Positions 1 through 8,455 of a stretch of 64,000 bases of DNA are shown piece after piece. The stretch covers positions 372,001 to 436,000 of the forward strand of contig NZ_JAGENB010000003.1 in the NCBI RefSeq assembly GCF_019991125.1. The letters run 5' to 3'. Position 1 is the stretch's first letter. Each line of letters begins with the position of its first letter. Made by a program: the position numbers and the translations under genes. The notes beneath the pieces are model-generated. The model worked only from the letters and a program-made list of their open reading frames with translations, was not told the origin of the DNA and did no database searches. Source of the stretch: Phyllobacterium calauticae (lineage in GTDB: Bacteria > Pseudomonadota > Alphaproteobacteria > Rhizobiales > Rhizobiaceae).

Positions 1-1609
1 GTCCGGCAATCCGGCTGGCATCGATCAGCGCTTCATCCGGCGAAAAGTTTTCGCGGTAGGAATCGGGGAATACCGCGGCGAGCGACGAGAACTCCGCCAG
101 GCCGCTGCGGTCGCCAACTTCGGCGACTGCGTCTTCCCAGGTGCGGACAATCGACCGGACGGTTTCTTCCAAAGCCTCGCGCTTGACCTTGGGGAAGTCA
201 TTCTCCGCATGGCCGATGATGAAATGGACACGCGCCAGATTGCCTTCCGGAAATGCCGGATAATAGGCGGAAACATGTCCCTCATAGGTTGCCGCGAGAT
301 AGGAACCAACCTTTTCGCGCACGATGGAATCGTAACGTTCGCGCGGCACGTAGACGATGATGGAAGCAAACCGGCCGAAAGGATCGATACGCGGCAGGAC
401 ACGCACACGCGGGCGCTCGCCCAGGGCCAGAATGATCTCGGCATTGCGGGTCAGTGTCTTGACGTCGATCTGGAAAAGATCGTCGCGCGGATAGCTCTCA
501 AGTACCTTGATCAGCTGCTTGCCCGAGTGATCCTCGCGGTTGAATCCGAGGCGGCTGATGACACTTTCCGTCTTCGAACGCAGATAGGGGATCTTCAGCA
601 CGGAACGGGTATAGGCCCCGGAGGTGAAAAGGCCGACGAAGCGCAATTCGCCGCTCACCTTGCCATCGGCGTCATAGGTCTTGACGCCGATGTAATCCAT
701 GTAGCCGCGGCGATGCACCAGCGACTTGGTGTTCGCCTTGGTGACGATCAGCGGCTCGGGACCGGTGAGGAACGCGATGATCTGCGGCGTGGTCGTCACG
801 CCCTGGTTGCCGCGCTTGAGCACGCGCACATCGGGATCACGCAGAATACCAAGCCCGGGTTTGCCCGAACGCTCCAGTTCGCCCTGGCTGCCGTCGCCCT
901 GATAATCGTATTCGCGCACGCCGAGGAAGGTGAAATTGTTGTCGCGCAGCCATTCGAGGAATTCGACCGCCTCTTCGGCGGCGGCTTTCTTCATCGGCGT
1001 CTTGCCGGTCTTGTAGGCTTCGATCGCATCGCCGAGACGCGCAACCATGGCGGCACGGTCATTCACCGCTTCGCGCACCTGCTTGAGCACGAGATTGAGC
1101 GCTTCAACCATGATTTCACGTACGGGTGCATCCAGTGCCGGCACATGAATCTGCATCACGGAGACGCGGGCTTCATCCTTGCCCGGTTTGTCGGGTCCTG
1201 CAGCACCGATAACCGCGCCGCTTTTCCGGTCCACGTCCATCACCGGATGCAGCACCAGATAGACCGAGCTAACCCGTTCGCTGATCTCGCCCAGAACCGA
1301 GTCGAGCAGGAAGGGCATGTTATCGTTGATCAGGGTGACGACCGTAACCGGCCTGCCATCACGGGAAACCGTGCTGCCATCGGAAAGGTCGATCAGGGGC
1401 TTTCCCGATTTGAACCGGCTCAGTGCATCCTCGGCAAGCCTGGCAGACGTTCTCAGCGCCCCTGCATCGTAGTCAGCAAGGTCTTCTGCCGGCGCCCGCG
1501 CAAACAGCAGTTCTTCAAACAAACCGGGTGCTTGCTTCTTTTCTTTCGTGGCTTTTGCTGTTTTTGATTTCAGAGCGGCTTTCGCGCCCGATTTTGTTGT
1601 TGAAGCCAT
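1..1609 (-). CDS. NAD-specific glutamate dehydrogenase, large type (N-terminal 536 residues; gene runs off the left edge)
   Basis: This leftward frame stays open from ATG 1609 to the window edge, and GGGAGAG lies just upstream of the ATG. The protein starts MASTTKSGAKAALKSKTA, and near residue 98 it has MPFLLDSVL followed by HPVMDV. These are features of the N-terminal region of the roughly 1,600-residue NAD-glutamate dehydrogenases, which deaminate glutamate to 2-oxoglutarate and ammonia in the cytoplasm. About two thirds of the protein, including the dehydrogenase domain, is outside the window. The long plus-strand frame at 209-1567 is an antisense shadow. The family call is confident; the catalytic part cannot be checked here. 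Confidence 0.85.
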   Translation of the reverse strand, partial: MASTTKSGAKAALKSKTAKATKEKKQAPGLFEELLFARAPAEDLADYDAGALRTSARLAEDALSRFKSGKPLIDLSDGSTVSRDGRPVTVVTLINDNMPFLLDSVLGEISERVSSVYLVLHPVMDVDRKSGAVIGAAGPDKPGKDEARVSVMQIHVPALDAPVREIMVEALNLVLKQVREAVNDRAAMVARLGDAIEAYKTGKTPMKKAAAEEAVEFLEWLRDNNFTFLGVREYDYQGDGSQGELERSGKPGLGILRDPDVRVLKRGNQGVTTTPQIIAFLTGPEPLIVTKANTKSLVHRRGYMDYIGVKTYDADGKVSGELRFVGLFTSGAYTRSVLKIPYLRSKTESVISRLGFNREDHSGKQLIKVLESYPRDDLFQIDVKTLTRNAEIILALGERPRVRVLPRIDPFGRFASIIVYVPRERYDSIVREKVGSYLAATYEGHVSAYYPAFPEGNLARVHFIIGHAENDFPKVKREALEETVRSIVRTWEDAVAEVGDRSGLAEFSSLAAVFPDSYRENFSPDEALIDASRIAG

Positions 1610-1716
1610 CAGATTCTCTCCCTGAACAGGCATTTTGGCTCATCATAGCCACTGAAATTGCATTTTCGACTGCAAACTGCACGTCGGACGTAAAATTCGC
1701 ATGACATTTGGACAGG

Positions 1717-2349
1717 CTACAGTTCCACCAGATGGTCATCGAGCTCGTTGACGTTGTCGGGACCTGCCGGAAAGTGTGTTTCAAGCAATTGCCCCGCATG
1801 CCGAATGGCCTTGAGAAAGCCGGAGGCATGATCATCCAGCGCCGCATGGTTTGTCAGGATTGCGACAATACCGTTCCATTCCTCCTGTGGCACACGCGCA
1901 TTGATGCCCGCATCTGCCACGACTTCCGCATAGTGTTCGGCCAGGGACACGAAGAGCAGAATGCCGGTGCGCTTTTCCGTCAGGTGAACATTGCGCGCCA
2001 GGAATTGCTGAACCGCATTGAGGTGCGCGCGCTGATAGAGGATGCGCTTGGGCACGAACAGCATGCCAAGGCCCGGCACCAGCCGGATCAGCAGGATAGC
2101 GGTGAGAAACGCTGCGAGAATGGCCAGACCGAACAGCGGCAGTGAAATCGTGAACCAGTACCAGTGTGCCGCCAGTGCAACCACGACGGCTGCAATGAGG
2201 ATGGCAACGGTGACCACAAAACCGGCGACGAAGAAATAGCTGTCGCTGCGGCGGGCGAGCACCGCGTAGATTTCGCCACTTGTCCGGCTTTCCGCATCAC
2301 GGATCGCCTCGGCAATGCGGGCGTGATCCTCGTCGCTCATCATTGACAT
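1717..2349 (-). CDS. TPM-domain membrane protein (second of a lemA-TPM-TPM cluster)
   Basis: A 210-residue protein starting MSMMSDEDHARIAEAIRDAE. ATG 2349 was chosen because AGGAGA lies about five bases upstream; the frame stays open further 5' only through an Arg/Trp-rich shadow of the upstream gene. The N-terminal ESRTSGEIYAVLARRSDSY resembles the start of a TPM domain. Two hydrophobic segments follow (about residues 35-58 and 62-82), and then the rest of the domain with GILLFVSLAEHYAEVVAD. TPM proteins of this kind often sit next to LemA and an exported YgcG-like partner, as here. The gene starts 8 bases after the preceding TPM gene ends, so they are probably cotranscribed. The molecular function is not established. 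Confidence 0.8.
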   Translation of the reverse strand: MSMMSDEDHARIAEAIRDAESRTSGEIYAVLARRSDSYFFVAGFVVTVAILIAAVVVALAAHWYWFTISLPLFGLAILAAFLTAILLIRLVPGLGMLFVPKRILYQRAHLNAVQQFLARNVHLTEKRTGILLFVSLAEHYAEVVADAGINARVPQEEWNGIVAILTNHAALDDHASGFLKAIRHAGQLLETHFPAGPDNVNELDDHLVEL

Positions 2350-2357
2350 GCTCTCTC

Positions 2358-3224
2358 CTACCAACTTCCCGAAGCGCCGCCGCCGCCCGACGAACCGCCG
2401 CCGCCGGAAAAGCCGCCGCCACCGCCACCGCCGGAAGACCAACCGCCACCACCCGATGACCATCCTCCACCGGAACCGCCGCCCGAGGAGGATCGTGTAT
2501 CGATGGTCATGCCAAGCCATTTGTAACGACCGGGCCCGATCTTCTGGCCGAAAACCGAAGCCATGATCGCCATGCCGAAACCACCGAAGAAGATCAGCAC
2601 CCAGATCGAGATGAAAATCACCCCGAACCAGTCGATGTTGGAGGACTCCTTCTGGATATTCCGCTTGGCCCGTGCCTGGAGTTCGGCTGAATCGCCGGAG
2701 AGCACGGTCAGTATATCGTCGACCCCGCGCGCTATGCCGCCGGAATAGTCGCCCGAACGGAAGCCCGGAATAATGGCGTTCTCGATGATCAGCCTGGACA
2801 ACAGATCCGTCAGCGTTCCTTCCAGCCCATAACCGACCTCGATACGCACCTTGCGGTCACTGGGAGCAACGACCAGGAGGACACCGTTGTTTTCCTGCTT
2901 CTGGCCAAGCGTCCAGGCGCGATAAAGCCTGTTGGAATAGGGCTCGATCGCCTCTCCATCAAGGCTTGGAACCGTCACGACGACGACCTGGTCGGATGAC
3001 TTCGCCTCGAATGCCGCCAGCTTCTGGGTAATGGCATCCCGCGTTGCCGCATCGATGACATTTGCGCCGTCGACCACGCGTCCCGTCAGGGCTGGCAGCG
3101 CAGCCGCAAAGGCGCCGCCCAGCAACAGCCCAAGCAGAACCGGAATCAACAGCAGACCATGCGAAATCCGCATCAAGATGGGACGTCGCATCGTATTGAC
3201 CGCGCTTTGGCGCATGGTGCGCAT
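2358..3224 (-). CDS. TPM-domain protein, YgcG type, with Gly/Ser-rich C-terminal tail
   Basis: A 288-residue exported protein. It has a signal peptide or anchor (residues about 18-42, ending GAFAAALPAL), then a TPM domain at about 45-180 with RVVDGANVID, QVVVVTVPSL and NGVLLVVAPSDRKVRIEVGYGLEG. A transmembrane helix follows near 205-228 (FGVIFISIWVLIFFGGFG). The last 50 or so residues are almost pure Gly/Ser with a few Trp. This is the classic YgcG layout, and the Gly-rich tail is normal for the family. The start at ATG 3224 has AGG eight bases upstream; ATG 3191 is an alternative. The gene begins 9 bases after lemA ends, and the three genes probably form one operon linked to envelope function. 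Confidence 0.88.
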   Translation of the reverse strand: MRTMRQSAVNTMRRPILMRISHGLLLIPVLLGLLLGGAFAAALPALTGRVVDGANVIDAATRDAITQKLAAFEAKSSDQVVVVTVPSLDGEAIEPYSNRLYRAWTLGQKQENNGVLLVVAPSDRKVRIEVGYGLEGTLTDLLSRLIIENAIIPGFRSGDYSGGIARGVDDILTVLSGDSAELQARAKRNIQKESSNIDWFGVIFISIWVLIFFGGFGMAIMASVFGQKIGPGRYKWLGMTIDTRSSSGGGSGGGWSSGGGGWSSGGGGGGGFSGGGGSSGGGGASGSW

Positions 3225-3233
3225 TCTGAAAGC

Positions 3234-3854
3234 CTAGAATTTGACTTGAGGCGTCTGCTTGGCGGAATCGTCGATGGTGAAGGTTTGATAGGGCTGGCTG
3301 CCGGTGTACCAGATCCACGTCCAGATGATCGTCGGCATGGTTCTCAGCGAGGTGTTATAAACGCGCACCGCCTCGATATAATCACGGCGGGCAACGGCTA
3401 TGCGGTTTTCCGTGCCTTCCAGCTGCGATTGCAATGCCAGGAAGTTCTGGTTGGATTTGAGGTCGGGATAGTTTTCGACAACCGCCAGAAGCCGCGACAG
3501 GGCACCGGTGAGATTGGCCTGATTGTCCTGGAACGCCTTGAAGGCATTGGGGTCCTTCAGCGTATCGGGTGTCACCTGCACCGACGTTGCCTTGGCGCGT
3601 GCCTCGACCACGGATGTCAACACGTCCTTTTCCTGAGCCGCATAACCTTTGACGGTTTCGACCAGATTCGGGATCAGGTCCGCACGGCGCTGATACTGGT
3701 TGAGCACCTCGCTCCATGCGGCCTTGGCCTGCTCTTCATTGGTTGGAATCGTATTGAAGCCGCATGCGGAAAGCAGCGGCATGAGGATGGCAAGCGCAAG
3801 AACCGAAAAAACATTGCGTGGCAAAAAGCCGGACGACGACGCCATTTTCTGCAT
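3234..3854 (-). CDS. lemA: LemA family lipoprotein
   Basis: A 206-residue protein with a lipoprotein signal: hydrophobic NVFSVLALAILMPLLSACG, where LSAC is the lipobox. The LemA domain follows, with RRADLIPNLVETVKGYAAQE, TSVVEARAKAT and NLTGALSRLLAVVENYPDLK, and it is predicted to be mostly long helices. LemA proteins are envelope-anchored and of uncertain role, and they commonly sit next to TPM-domain genes, as they do here. This is the first gene of the leftward lemA-TPM-TPM cluster. The family call is secure; the cellular function is not. Confidence 0.92.
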   Translation of the reverse strand: MQKMASSSGFLPRNVFSVLALAILMPLLSACGFNTIPTNEEQAKAAWSEVLNQYQRRADLIPNLVETVKGYAAQEKDVLTSVVEARAKATSVQVTPDTLKDPNAFKAFQDNQANLTGALSRLLAVVENYPDLKSNQNFLALQSQLEGTENRIAVARRDYIEAVRVYNTSLRTMPTIIWTWIWYTGSQPYQTFTIDDSAKQTPQVKF

Positions 3855-3993
3855 AAAACCCTCTCCTCAACACTCATTTTCCTGACCGGTTGGCCGTTTT
3901 GGAACGAAGCAGGCCGAGCGTAGCCATTTTTTGCTGCAAAAGGAACTGGCAAAGCGCTATGCTGCCTTGCAACAGGGATCAAGCGGAATCGCC

Positions 3994-4254
3994 ATGGCTG
4001 CCAATGACAAAGAACGTCAGACTGTAACAGAATCGGCGCGGATTCTGGAACGCGTCAACCACGAGTCCAATGCCGGCAGCGGAACCGTGATCGACCGCAC
4101 CGTTGCCAGAACCAAGGGGCATTTCACCGCGCAAGATGCCGATGCCAGCGATCCGATAGAAATCTGGGGGACACGCATCGGCCGGTTTCTGGGATTGCTT
4201 GTATTGCTCGCCATGTTTATCTGGTTGATCAGTTCTGTTACCGGCAAAAGCTGA
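3994..4254 (+). CDS. small single-pass membrane protein, unknown function
   Basis: An 86-residue frame beginning MAANDKERQTVTESARILER. The first 60 residues are polar and the C-terminus is one hydrophobic helix (IGRFLGLLVLLAMFIWLISS), so it is probably a tail-anchored inner-membrane protein. ATG 3994 is preferred over the upstream ATG 3931, whose extension has little protein character, although no strong Shine-Dalgarno is visible at either. It lies divergent from lemA and 47 bases before pdxY. I do not recognise the family; retained because the composition and the membrane helix look real. Confidence 0.6.
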   Translation: MAANDKERQTVTESARILERVNHESNAGSGTVIDRTVARTKGHFTAQDADASDPIEIWGTRIGRFLGLLVLLAMFIWLISSVTGKS

Positions 4255-4301
4255 GTCTGCGCACTCATCCCGCTTTTCCGAACTCCTTTACGAGTATTCC
4301 C

Positions 4302-5186
4302 ATGACCGGTTCTGTTGCTCCCTCCTCCAATGCAGTCATCGTCATTTCAAGCCACGTGGTGCGCGGTTCCGTTGGCAACCGTGCTGCGGTGTTTGCGCTT
4401 GAGACTCTCGGACATCCGGTCTGGGCAGTACCCACGGTCGTCTTGCCATGGCATCCCGGGCACGGGCCAGCCAAGCGCATTGTGCCGGAACCCCAGCAGT
4501 TCGACGATCTGATCGCCGATCTGGAGCGCGCGCCGTGGTTGGGCGAAGTGCGCGCCATCATGACCGGGTATCTCGGCAATGCCGCACAGGCGGCATCCGT
4601 CGCCCGCCTCGTCAAGAAGGTCAAAAGCCAGAACAAGGATGTGCTTTACCTCTGCGATCCCGTGATCGGCGACACGAAAGGCCTTTATGTTCCCGAAGCC
4701 ACGGCCATCGGTATTCGCGATGAGCTGATGCCTCTCGCCGATATCTCCACGCCCAACCGTTTCGAATTGGCCTGGCTCGCCGGAGCCGACCTTCCCGACA
4801 ACAAGTCGATCATGCAGGCGGCGCTGCATGCCGGTCCCGGCACGATGCTGGTAACCTCGGCCCATCCGATGCTGGCTGGCGGCACGGGCAATCTTCTGGT
4901 CACCCATTCCTTCGCCATGCTGGCAGAGCACCGCCTTGTCACCGGCCCGACGAACGGGCTCGGCGACCTGACGTCGGCACTCTTCCTGGCGCGCATGCTG
5001 GCTGGCCTCGACCACGAGCAGATTTTGCAGCGGACCACCGCGTCGGTCTTTGAGATCATGGCGCGTTCGGCCAAGCGCGGCGCCGACGAATTGATGCTGG
5101 AAGCGGATGCTTCCAGCCTGTCCAGTCCGATGGCGATGATCCAGATGCGCCGCCTTACGCACCCGAGCAAAGGCATCCGGGCCTGA
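4302..5186 (+). CDS. pdxY: pyridoxal kinase (PdxY)
   Basis: A 294-residue ribokinase-fold protein that phosphorylates pyridoxal in vitamin B6 salvage in the cytoplasm. Visible features are IVISSHVVRGSVGNRAA at the N-terminus (PdxY/PdxK substrate loop), DPVIGDTKGLYVPE in the middle, STPNRFELAWLAG, and the catalytic and ATP-binding segment VTGPTNGLGDLTSALFLARM, where the GLGD Asp is the expected catalytic base. Length matches the family (about 285-295). The start ATGACCGG follows a short gap after the small membrane-protein gene. Confidence 0.93.
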   Translation: MTGSVAPSSNAVIVISSHVVRGSVGNRAAVFALETLGHPVWAVPTVVLPWHPGHGPAKRIVPEPQQFDDLIADLERAPWLGEVRAIMTGYLGNAAQAASVARLVKKVKSQNKDVLYLCDPVIGDTKGLYVPEATAIGIRDELMPLADISTPNRFELAWLAGADLPDNKSIMQAALHAGPGTMLVTSAHPMLAGGTGNLLVTHSFAMLAEHRLVTGPTNGLGDLTSALFLARMLAGLDHEQILQRTTASVFEIMARSAKRGADELMLEADASSLSSPMAMIQMRRLTHPSKGIRA

Positions 5187-5332
5187 CCTGCGCCGTTTCG
5201 ACACGGGGCGTGGTTCCGCAATTCCGGTGACATGCCGTGAAATGGCCCTATTCTGGGGTCTCGCATTTCAGCATTGCGTCTACCGACACAAGACCAATTG
5301 ATCTTCCCTTCAATCGGGATTAATGCACCATC

Positions 5333-6001
5333 ATGACCATGCTTCCTGAGAGACTGCTCACCGGTTATCGCACCTTCATGGCGCAGCGTTATGCCAATGA
5401 AACCCTGCGCTACCGCCAATTGGCCGAACAAGGCCAGACCCCTGAAACGCTGGTAATCGCCTGCTGCGACTCCCGCGCCGCCCCCGAAATCATTTTCGAC
5501 ACCAGCCCCGGCGAGATTTTCGTCATCCGCAATGTCGCCAATCTGGTGCCGCCCTATGAGCCGGACGGCGAGTACCACGCGACGTCGGCCGCGCTCGAAT
5601 TTGCCGTGCAAAGCCTCAAGGTGAAAAATATCGTCGTTCTGGGGCATGGCCGTTGCGGCGGCATCAAGGCGGCGCTCGATACGGAAAGCAAGCCGCTTTC
5701 ACCCGGTGACTTCATCGGCAAATGGATGAGCCTCGTGGCCCCCGCCGCCGAAGCGGTCGCCGCCAACGAGCTGATGACCCCGTTCGAACGCCAGACCGCG
5801 CTGGAGCGCATTTCCATCCGTTACTCCCTAAGGAACCTGCGCAGCTTTCCCTGTGTCGATATCCTGGAAAAGAAGGGACGCCTCACCCTGCATGGTGCCT
5901 GGTTCGATATCTCGACCGGTGAGCTTTGGGTGATGAACCCTGAAACCGGGGATTTCCTGCGCCCGGACCCTGAACTGGTCGACCTGCAGCCGGGACAGTA
6001 G
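5333..6001 (+). CDS. beta-class carbonic anhydrase
   Basis: A 222-residue cytoplasmic zinc enzyme interconverting CO2 and bicarbonate. The beta-class zinc site is intact: CCDSRAAPE near residues 44-52 gives the Cys and the Asp-Arg dyad, and GHGRCGGI near residues 104-111 gives the His and second Cys. FVIRNVANLVPPYEPDG between them is the usual conserved loop. Length is typical. The stop at 6001 is three bases before the next start, so the downstream secreted-protein gene is probably cotranscribed. It would supply bicarbonate for carboxylases. Confidence 0.94.
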   Translation: MTMLPERLLTGYRTFMAQRYANETLRYRQLAEQGQTPETLVIACCDSRAAPEIIFDTSPGEIFVIRNVANLVPPYEPDGEYHATSAALEFAVQSLKVKNIVVLGHGRCGGIKAALDTESKPLSPGDFIGKWMSLVAPAAEAVAANELMTPFERQTALERISIRYSLRNLRSFPCVDILEKKGRLTLHGAWFDISTGELWVMNPETGDFLRPDPELVDLQPGQ

Positions 6002-6004
6002 CCC

Positions 6005-6415
6005 ATGCGGAAACTGGTGATCGCCGTCGCGCTGCTTTTCAGCCTCGTGGTGCCTTCGCTTGCCGAGGATGCACCAGAGATTCTTGTCGAGCGCTGGTAC
6101 AAGGCGCTTGCAACGGTTGACCGGGCCGAATTCGCCGATCTTCTGACGGATGATGCAACAATTGTGCTGGAAGACCAGGAAGTCGAGCTGAACAAAAGCG
6201 AATTCCTTGCTTCGCTCACCGAATGGGAGAGTGCGGCAAAAGACACCAAGGTGAAGCATCGGCTTGAGGGGATGGAGAACGGCAGGATGACCATGCTCGT
6301 CTGCTACGAATTCCCCGAAAACACCACCTATACACGCGAGATATTCAGCTTCCGCGATGGCAAGATCAGCGCCAGTGCCCAAGGCGCCATCGGCGAGACC
6401 TGTGAAGGCTTCTAA
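6005..6415 (+). CDS. small exported protein with SnoaL/NTF2-like fold (predicted)
   Basis: A 136-residue protein with a clear signal peptide (MRKLVIAVALLFSLVVPSLA, cleavage after about residue 20). The mature part, WYKALATVDRAEFADLLTDDATIVLEDQEVELNKSEFLASL and following, has the helix-then-sheet pattern of SnoaL/NTF2-like domains, which bind small ligands or act as enzymes. No catalytic residues can be assigned. It starts three bases after the carbonic anhydrase gene, implying cotranscription. The fold is inferred from pattern only; the function is unknown and it is probably periplasmic. Confidence 0.75.
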   Translation: MRKLVIAVALLFSLVVPSLAEDAPEILVERWYKALATVDRAEFADLLTDDATIVLEDQEVELNKSEFLASLTEWESAAKDTKVKHRLEGMENGRMTMLVCYEFPENTTYTREIFSFRDGKISASAQGAIGETCEGF

Positions 6416-6422
6416 AAACAAA

Positions 6423-6446
6423 AGGCCGGTGCGAACACACCGGCCT
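6423..6446. terminator. bidirectional intrinsic terminator
   Basis: A perfect 9-bp stem AGGCCGGTG/CACCGGCCT with a 6-base loop sits between convergent genes. A-rich bases before the left arm give a T-run for the leftward transcript; the rightward side is less T-rich. Confidence 0.75.
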
Positions 6447-6475
6447 CTTGAACGTGATAGAGCGGAAGGAAGGCC

Positions 6476-7297
6476 TTATTTGCCGTCGATCTGCGCACCC
6501 ATGATCGCAATCGCCTGCTGGTAAACCGTGGCAGCATTCCAACCCTGAATCGCTGCGAAATTCGGCTCGCCCTGCTGATAGCCGGCGCCCCGCTGCCAGC
6601 CATGACCAACCAGGAAATTTGCAGTGGATGCCAGGGCATCGGCCTTGGAGCGCACCATGTCGATGTGACCGCTGCTATCACCATCAACACCGTACTTCAG
6701 CACGTTGGCGGGCATGAACTGGGTCTGGCCGATTTCGCCGTGCAAAGCACCGCGCGCATCAGGTGCCAGATCACCATGATCGATCAGCTTCAAAGCCGCA
6801 TAAAGCTGCTGGCGGAAGTAGTCGCTGCGACGGCAGTCATAAGCAAGCGTCGATACGGCGGACAGTGTGTGCTGGTCACCCATATAGGCGCCAAAGCCCG
6901 TTTCCATGCCCCAGATGGCAATGATCGGGCCGGCTGGCACGCCATAACGCTTTTCGATGCTGGCAAAGAGCGCCGCATTCTGCGCCTTCTGCTTCTTGCC
7001 GCGCGAGACGATGGTCTGGCCGCCGCGAACCTGCAGGAACTTTTCGAGCGAGTACTTGAAGCTCTTCTGATTGCGATCCAGCGCGATCGTCTTCGTGGAA
7101 TAGGTCACGTTGTTGAGCGCGGTAAGGCCTTTGCTGCCGATCCCTTGCGACTGGGCTTCCTGCTTGAACTGCTGAACCCATGCCGGAAATCCGGCGGAGT
7201 TGTTGCCGCACTGGGCGGCGGCCTGCGCTGCACCCGCAGTCAGAAAAACCGCTGCGGCGACTCCTGCAAAAAACCTGGCTTTGGCAACAAATGCCAT
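6476..7297 (-). CDS. lytic murein transglycosylase (MltB-like, SLT_2 family)
   Basis: A 273-residue exported enzyme predicted to cleave the peptidoglycan glycan strand with formation of 1,6-anhydro-muramic acid. ATG 7297 was chosen because TAAGGAGA lies about six bases upstream. A signal peptide is present (FFAGVAAAVFLTAGAAQAAA). The catalytic Glu lies in IIAIWGMETGFGAYMG, and LSAVSTLAYDCRRSDYF and GEIGQTQFMPANVLKYGVDG are further SLT_2 signatures. It lacks the C-terminal peptidoglycan-binding domain found in some relatives, and it probably acts in the periplasm. The gene stands alone, ending at a bidirectional terminator. Confidence 0.9.
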   Translation of the reverse strand: MAFVAKARFFAGVAAAVFLTAGAAQAAAQCGNNSAGFPAWVQQFKQEAQSQGIGSKGLTALNNVTYSTKTIALDRNQKSFKYSLEKFLQVRGGQTIVSRGKKQKAQNAALFASIEKRYGVPAGPIIAIWGMETGFGAYMGDQHTLSAVSTLAYDCRRSDYFRQQLYAALKLIDHGDLAPDARGALHGEIGQTQFMPANVLKYGVDGDSSGHIDMVRSKADALASTANFLVGHGWQRGAGYQQGEPNFAAIQGWNAATVYQQAIAIMGAQIDGK

Positions 7298-7646
7298 GGA
7301 AATCTCCTTAAAAGTTGAATCTTCTTTGAACCTATCTGCCATTTTTCTGATCCGCTGTCATCTGGCAGAATCCGGCGACATTTGGCGAAACCGCGCCAAT
7401 TCCGTTTATTTTGACCCGGTTTCGGGCTTTTGACGCTACTCGAAGGCATTTTGAAGACCGTGAGCGAGCCCAGAAGCACTGGACTCGTCACAACCTAGAA
7501 TTGCTACATACAACCTGATTCGGCGGCCGGCTTTAGACGTATTGATAAGCAGCATCGCTCCGCTTTCATTGTAAAATGGCTGCAATTTTCCGGCCGAGCC
7601 GTTTATATTTTTGTATATACATTAATTATTGACCGCAGCGGTTTTC
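7298..7646. other. 349-base intergenic region before brnT
   Basis: No gene is supported here. The left part must carry the promoter of the leftward lytic transglycosylase gene. The right part is AT-rich and ends in the likely brnT promoter and operator. No terminator, RNA gene or repeat family was recognised in the middle. Confidence 0.5.
7612..7621. promoter_or_regulatory. palindrome in the brnTA promoter, candidate BrnA operator
   Basis: TGTATATACA is a perfect 10-base palindrome in an AT-rich stretch 26 bases before the brnT start. BrnA antitoxins are DNA-binding and repress their own operon, so this is the most plausible operator. The assignment is an inference from position and symmetry only. 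Confidence 0.45.
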
Positions 7647-7922
7647 ATGCGTAAATTCGAATGGAATGACGAAAAGGCCAGGAGCAATTTGCGCAAGCAT
7701 GGCGTGGATTTCGAACTTGCAAAGCGATTTCAGTTCAGCACGGCTTTGGAAAGCTTGGACGATCGGGAAAACTACGCAGAAGAGCGAATCGTGGCGATAG
7801 GCTTCATCGGACATACCCTTTTTACGCTTGTTTATACCGAACGTGGTGACCAGATCAGAGTTATCTCCTTGCGTCGATCGACAACCACCGAGATCAAAAG
7901 ATATGCAAACGAATATGACTGA
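7647..7922 (+). CDS. brnT: BrnT family toxin
   Basis: A 91-residue protein of the BrnT/RelE-like superfamily, starting MRKFEWNDEKARSNLRKHGV, which is the family signature (FEWDE-K---N--KHGV). It also has SLDDRENYAEERIVAIG, HTLFTLVYTERGDQIRVISLRRST and the C-terminal EIKRYANEYD. BrnT of Brucella is a ribonuclease toxin that blocks translation. ATG 7647 was chosen over an in-frame TTG at 7629 because the motif begins at once. It overlaps the antitoxin gene, the normal toxin-first layout for this system. No frame damage is seen, so it is probably functional. Confidence 0.93.
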   Translation: MRKFEWNDEKARSNLRKHGVDFELAKRFQFSTALESLDDRENYAEERIVAIGFIGHTLFTLVYTERGDQIRVISLRRSTTTEIKRYANEYD

Positions 7923-8211
7923 GAAACAACGCGCCGCACACAGAGCACGCATTCAAGCGGCTTTGGATAAGATTACTCCCGAAGAAGATGCCGCGCTGAC
8001 CAAGGCTGCGCTGGAGGATCCCGATACAGTTCTCGTTACCGAATTGAGCGGGCGCAAGCCCGGCAGGCCGGTCGCGGAGACAACCAAGACGCCGGTTTCC
8101 ATCCGTCTCAGCCCCGATGTGCTCGATTATTTCCGTTCCGGAGGTCCCGGCTGGCAGAGCCGCATCGACGAGGCCTTGCGCGAAGCGGCAGGATTGAAAA
8201 AACGCGCCTAA
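7903..8211 (+). CDS. brnA: BrnA family antitoxin
   Basis: A 102-residue protein starting MQTNMTEKQRAAHRARIQAA. A C-terminal ribbon-helix-helix-like segment follows (TPVSIRLSPDVLDYFRSGGP, then WQSRIDEALREAAG), matching the BrnA DNA-binding and toxin-neutralising domain. The start may be 7903 or the ATG at 7915; both overlap the toxin stop, giving tight translational coupling. By family precedent it sequesters BrnT and represses the operon. Confidence 0.9.
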   Translation: MQTNMTEKQRAAHRARIQAALDKITPEEDAALTKAALEDPDTVLVTELSGRKPGRPVAETTKTPVSIRLSPDVLDYFRSGGPGWQSRIDEALREAAGLKKRA

Positions 8212-8455
8212 TGCCCTTGTCTTGACTTTGAGCCGCATTTCCTGTTTAAGCCGCCCATCAATCCGCGACGAGTTCCAAACTCCGAGCAGCCGACCGGGAC
8301 CCCGCAAGGGTTCGACGATCCCGGAGGTCAACACCCGACAGCGCGATGCGCCCTCGGGTGCAATTTTGCTTTGAGCCGCATTTTAACTATGGGCTTTGGC
8401 GCGGAGGATGCTTACCTCTCGGGGAAACGGTTCCCGGAAGGATAAAGGAAAACGG
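8212..8455 (+). other. structured leader region upstream of ffh
   Basis: This 244-base stretch has no ORF. A 15-base direct repeat CTTTGAGCCGCATTT occurs at 8226-8240 and 8369-8383. Between the copies lie two hairpin-forming segments: one around 8290-8330, where GACC/GGTC encloses GGGA/TCCC and CCC-GCAA-GGG, and one around 8331-8360 with CACCCGA/TCGGGTG enclosing GCGC-GAT-GCGC. Nearer ffh there is a GGGAA-ACGG-TTCCC hairpin. I do not recognise the bacterial SRP RNA here. It could be a 5' leader or a small RNA. Confidence 0.35.

Noticed and set aside
209-1567. 452-residue plus-strand ORF
   Set aside because: It is antisense to the NAD-glutamate dehydrogenase N-terminal coding region, which has a ribosome-binding site and family residues; the plus frame has no recognisable protein features.
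8241-8368. SRP RNA gene (ffs) next to ffh
   Set aside because: The conserved GGAAGG-and-AGCAGCC apical loop of bacterial SRP RNA is absent.
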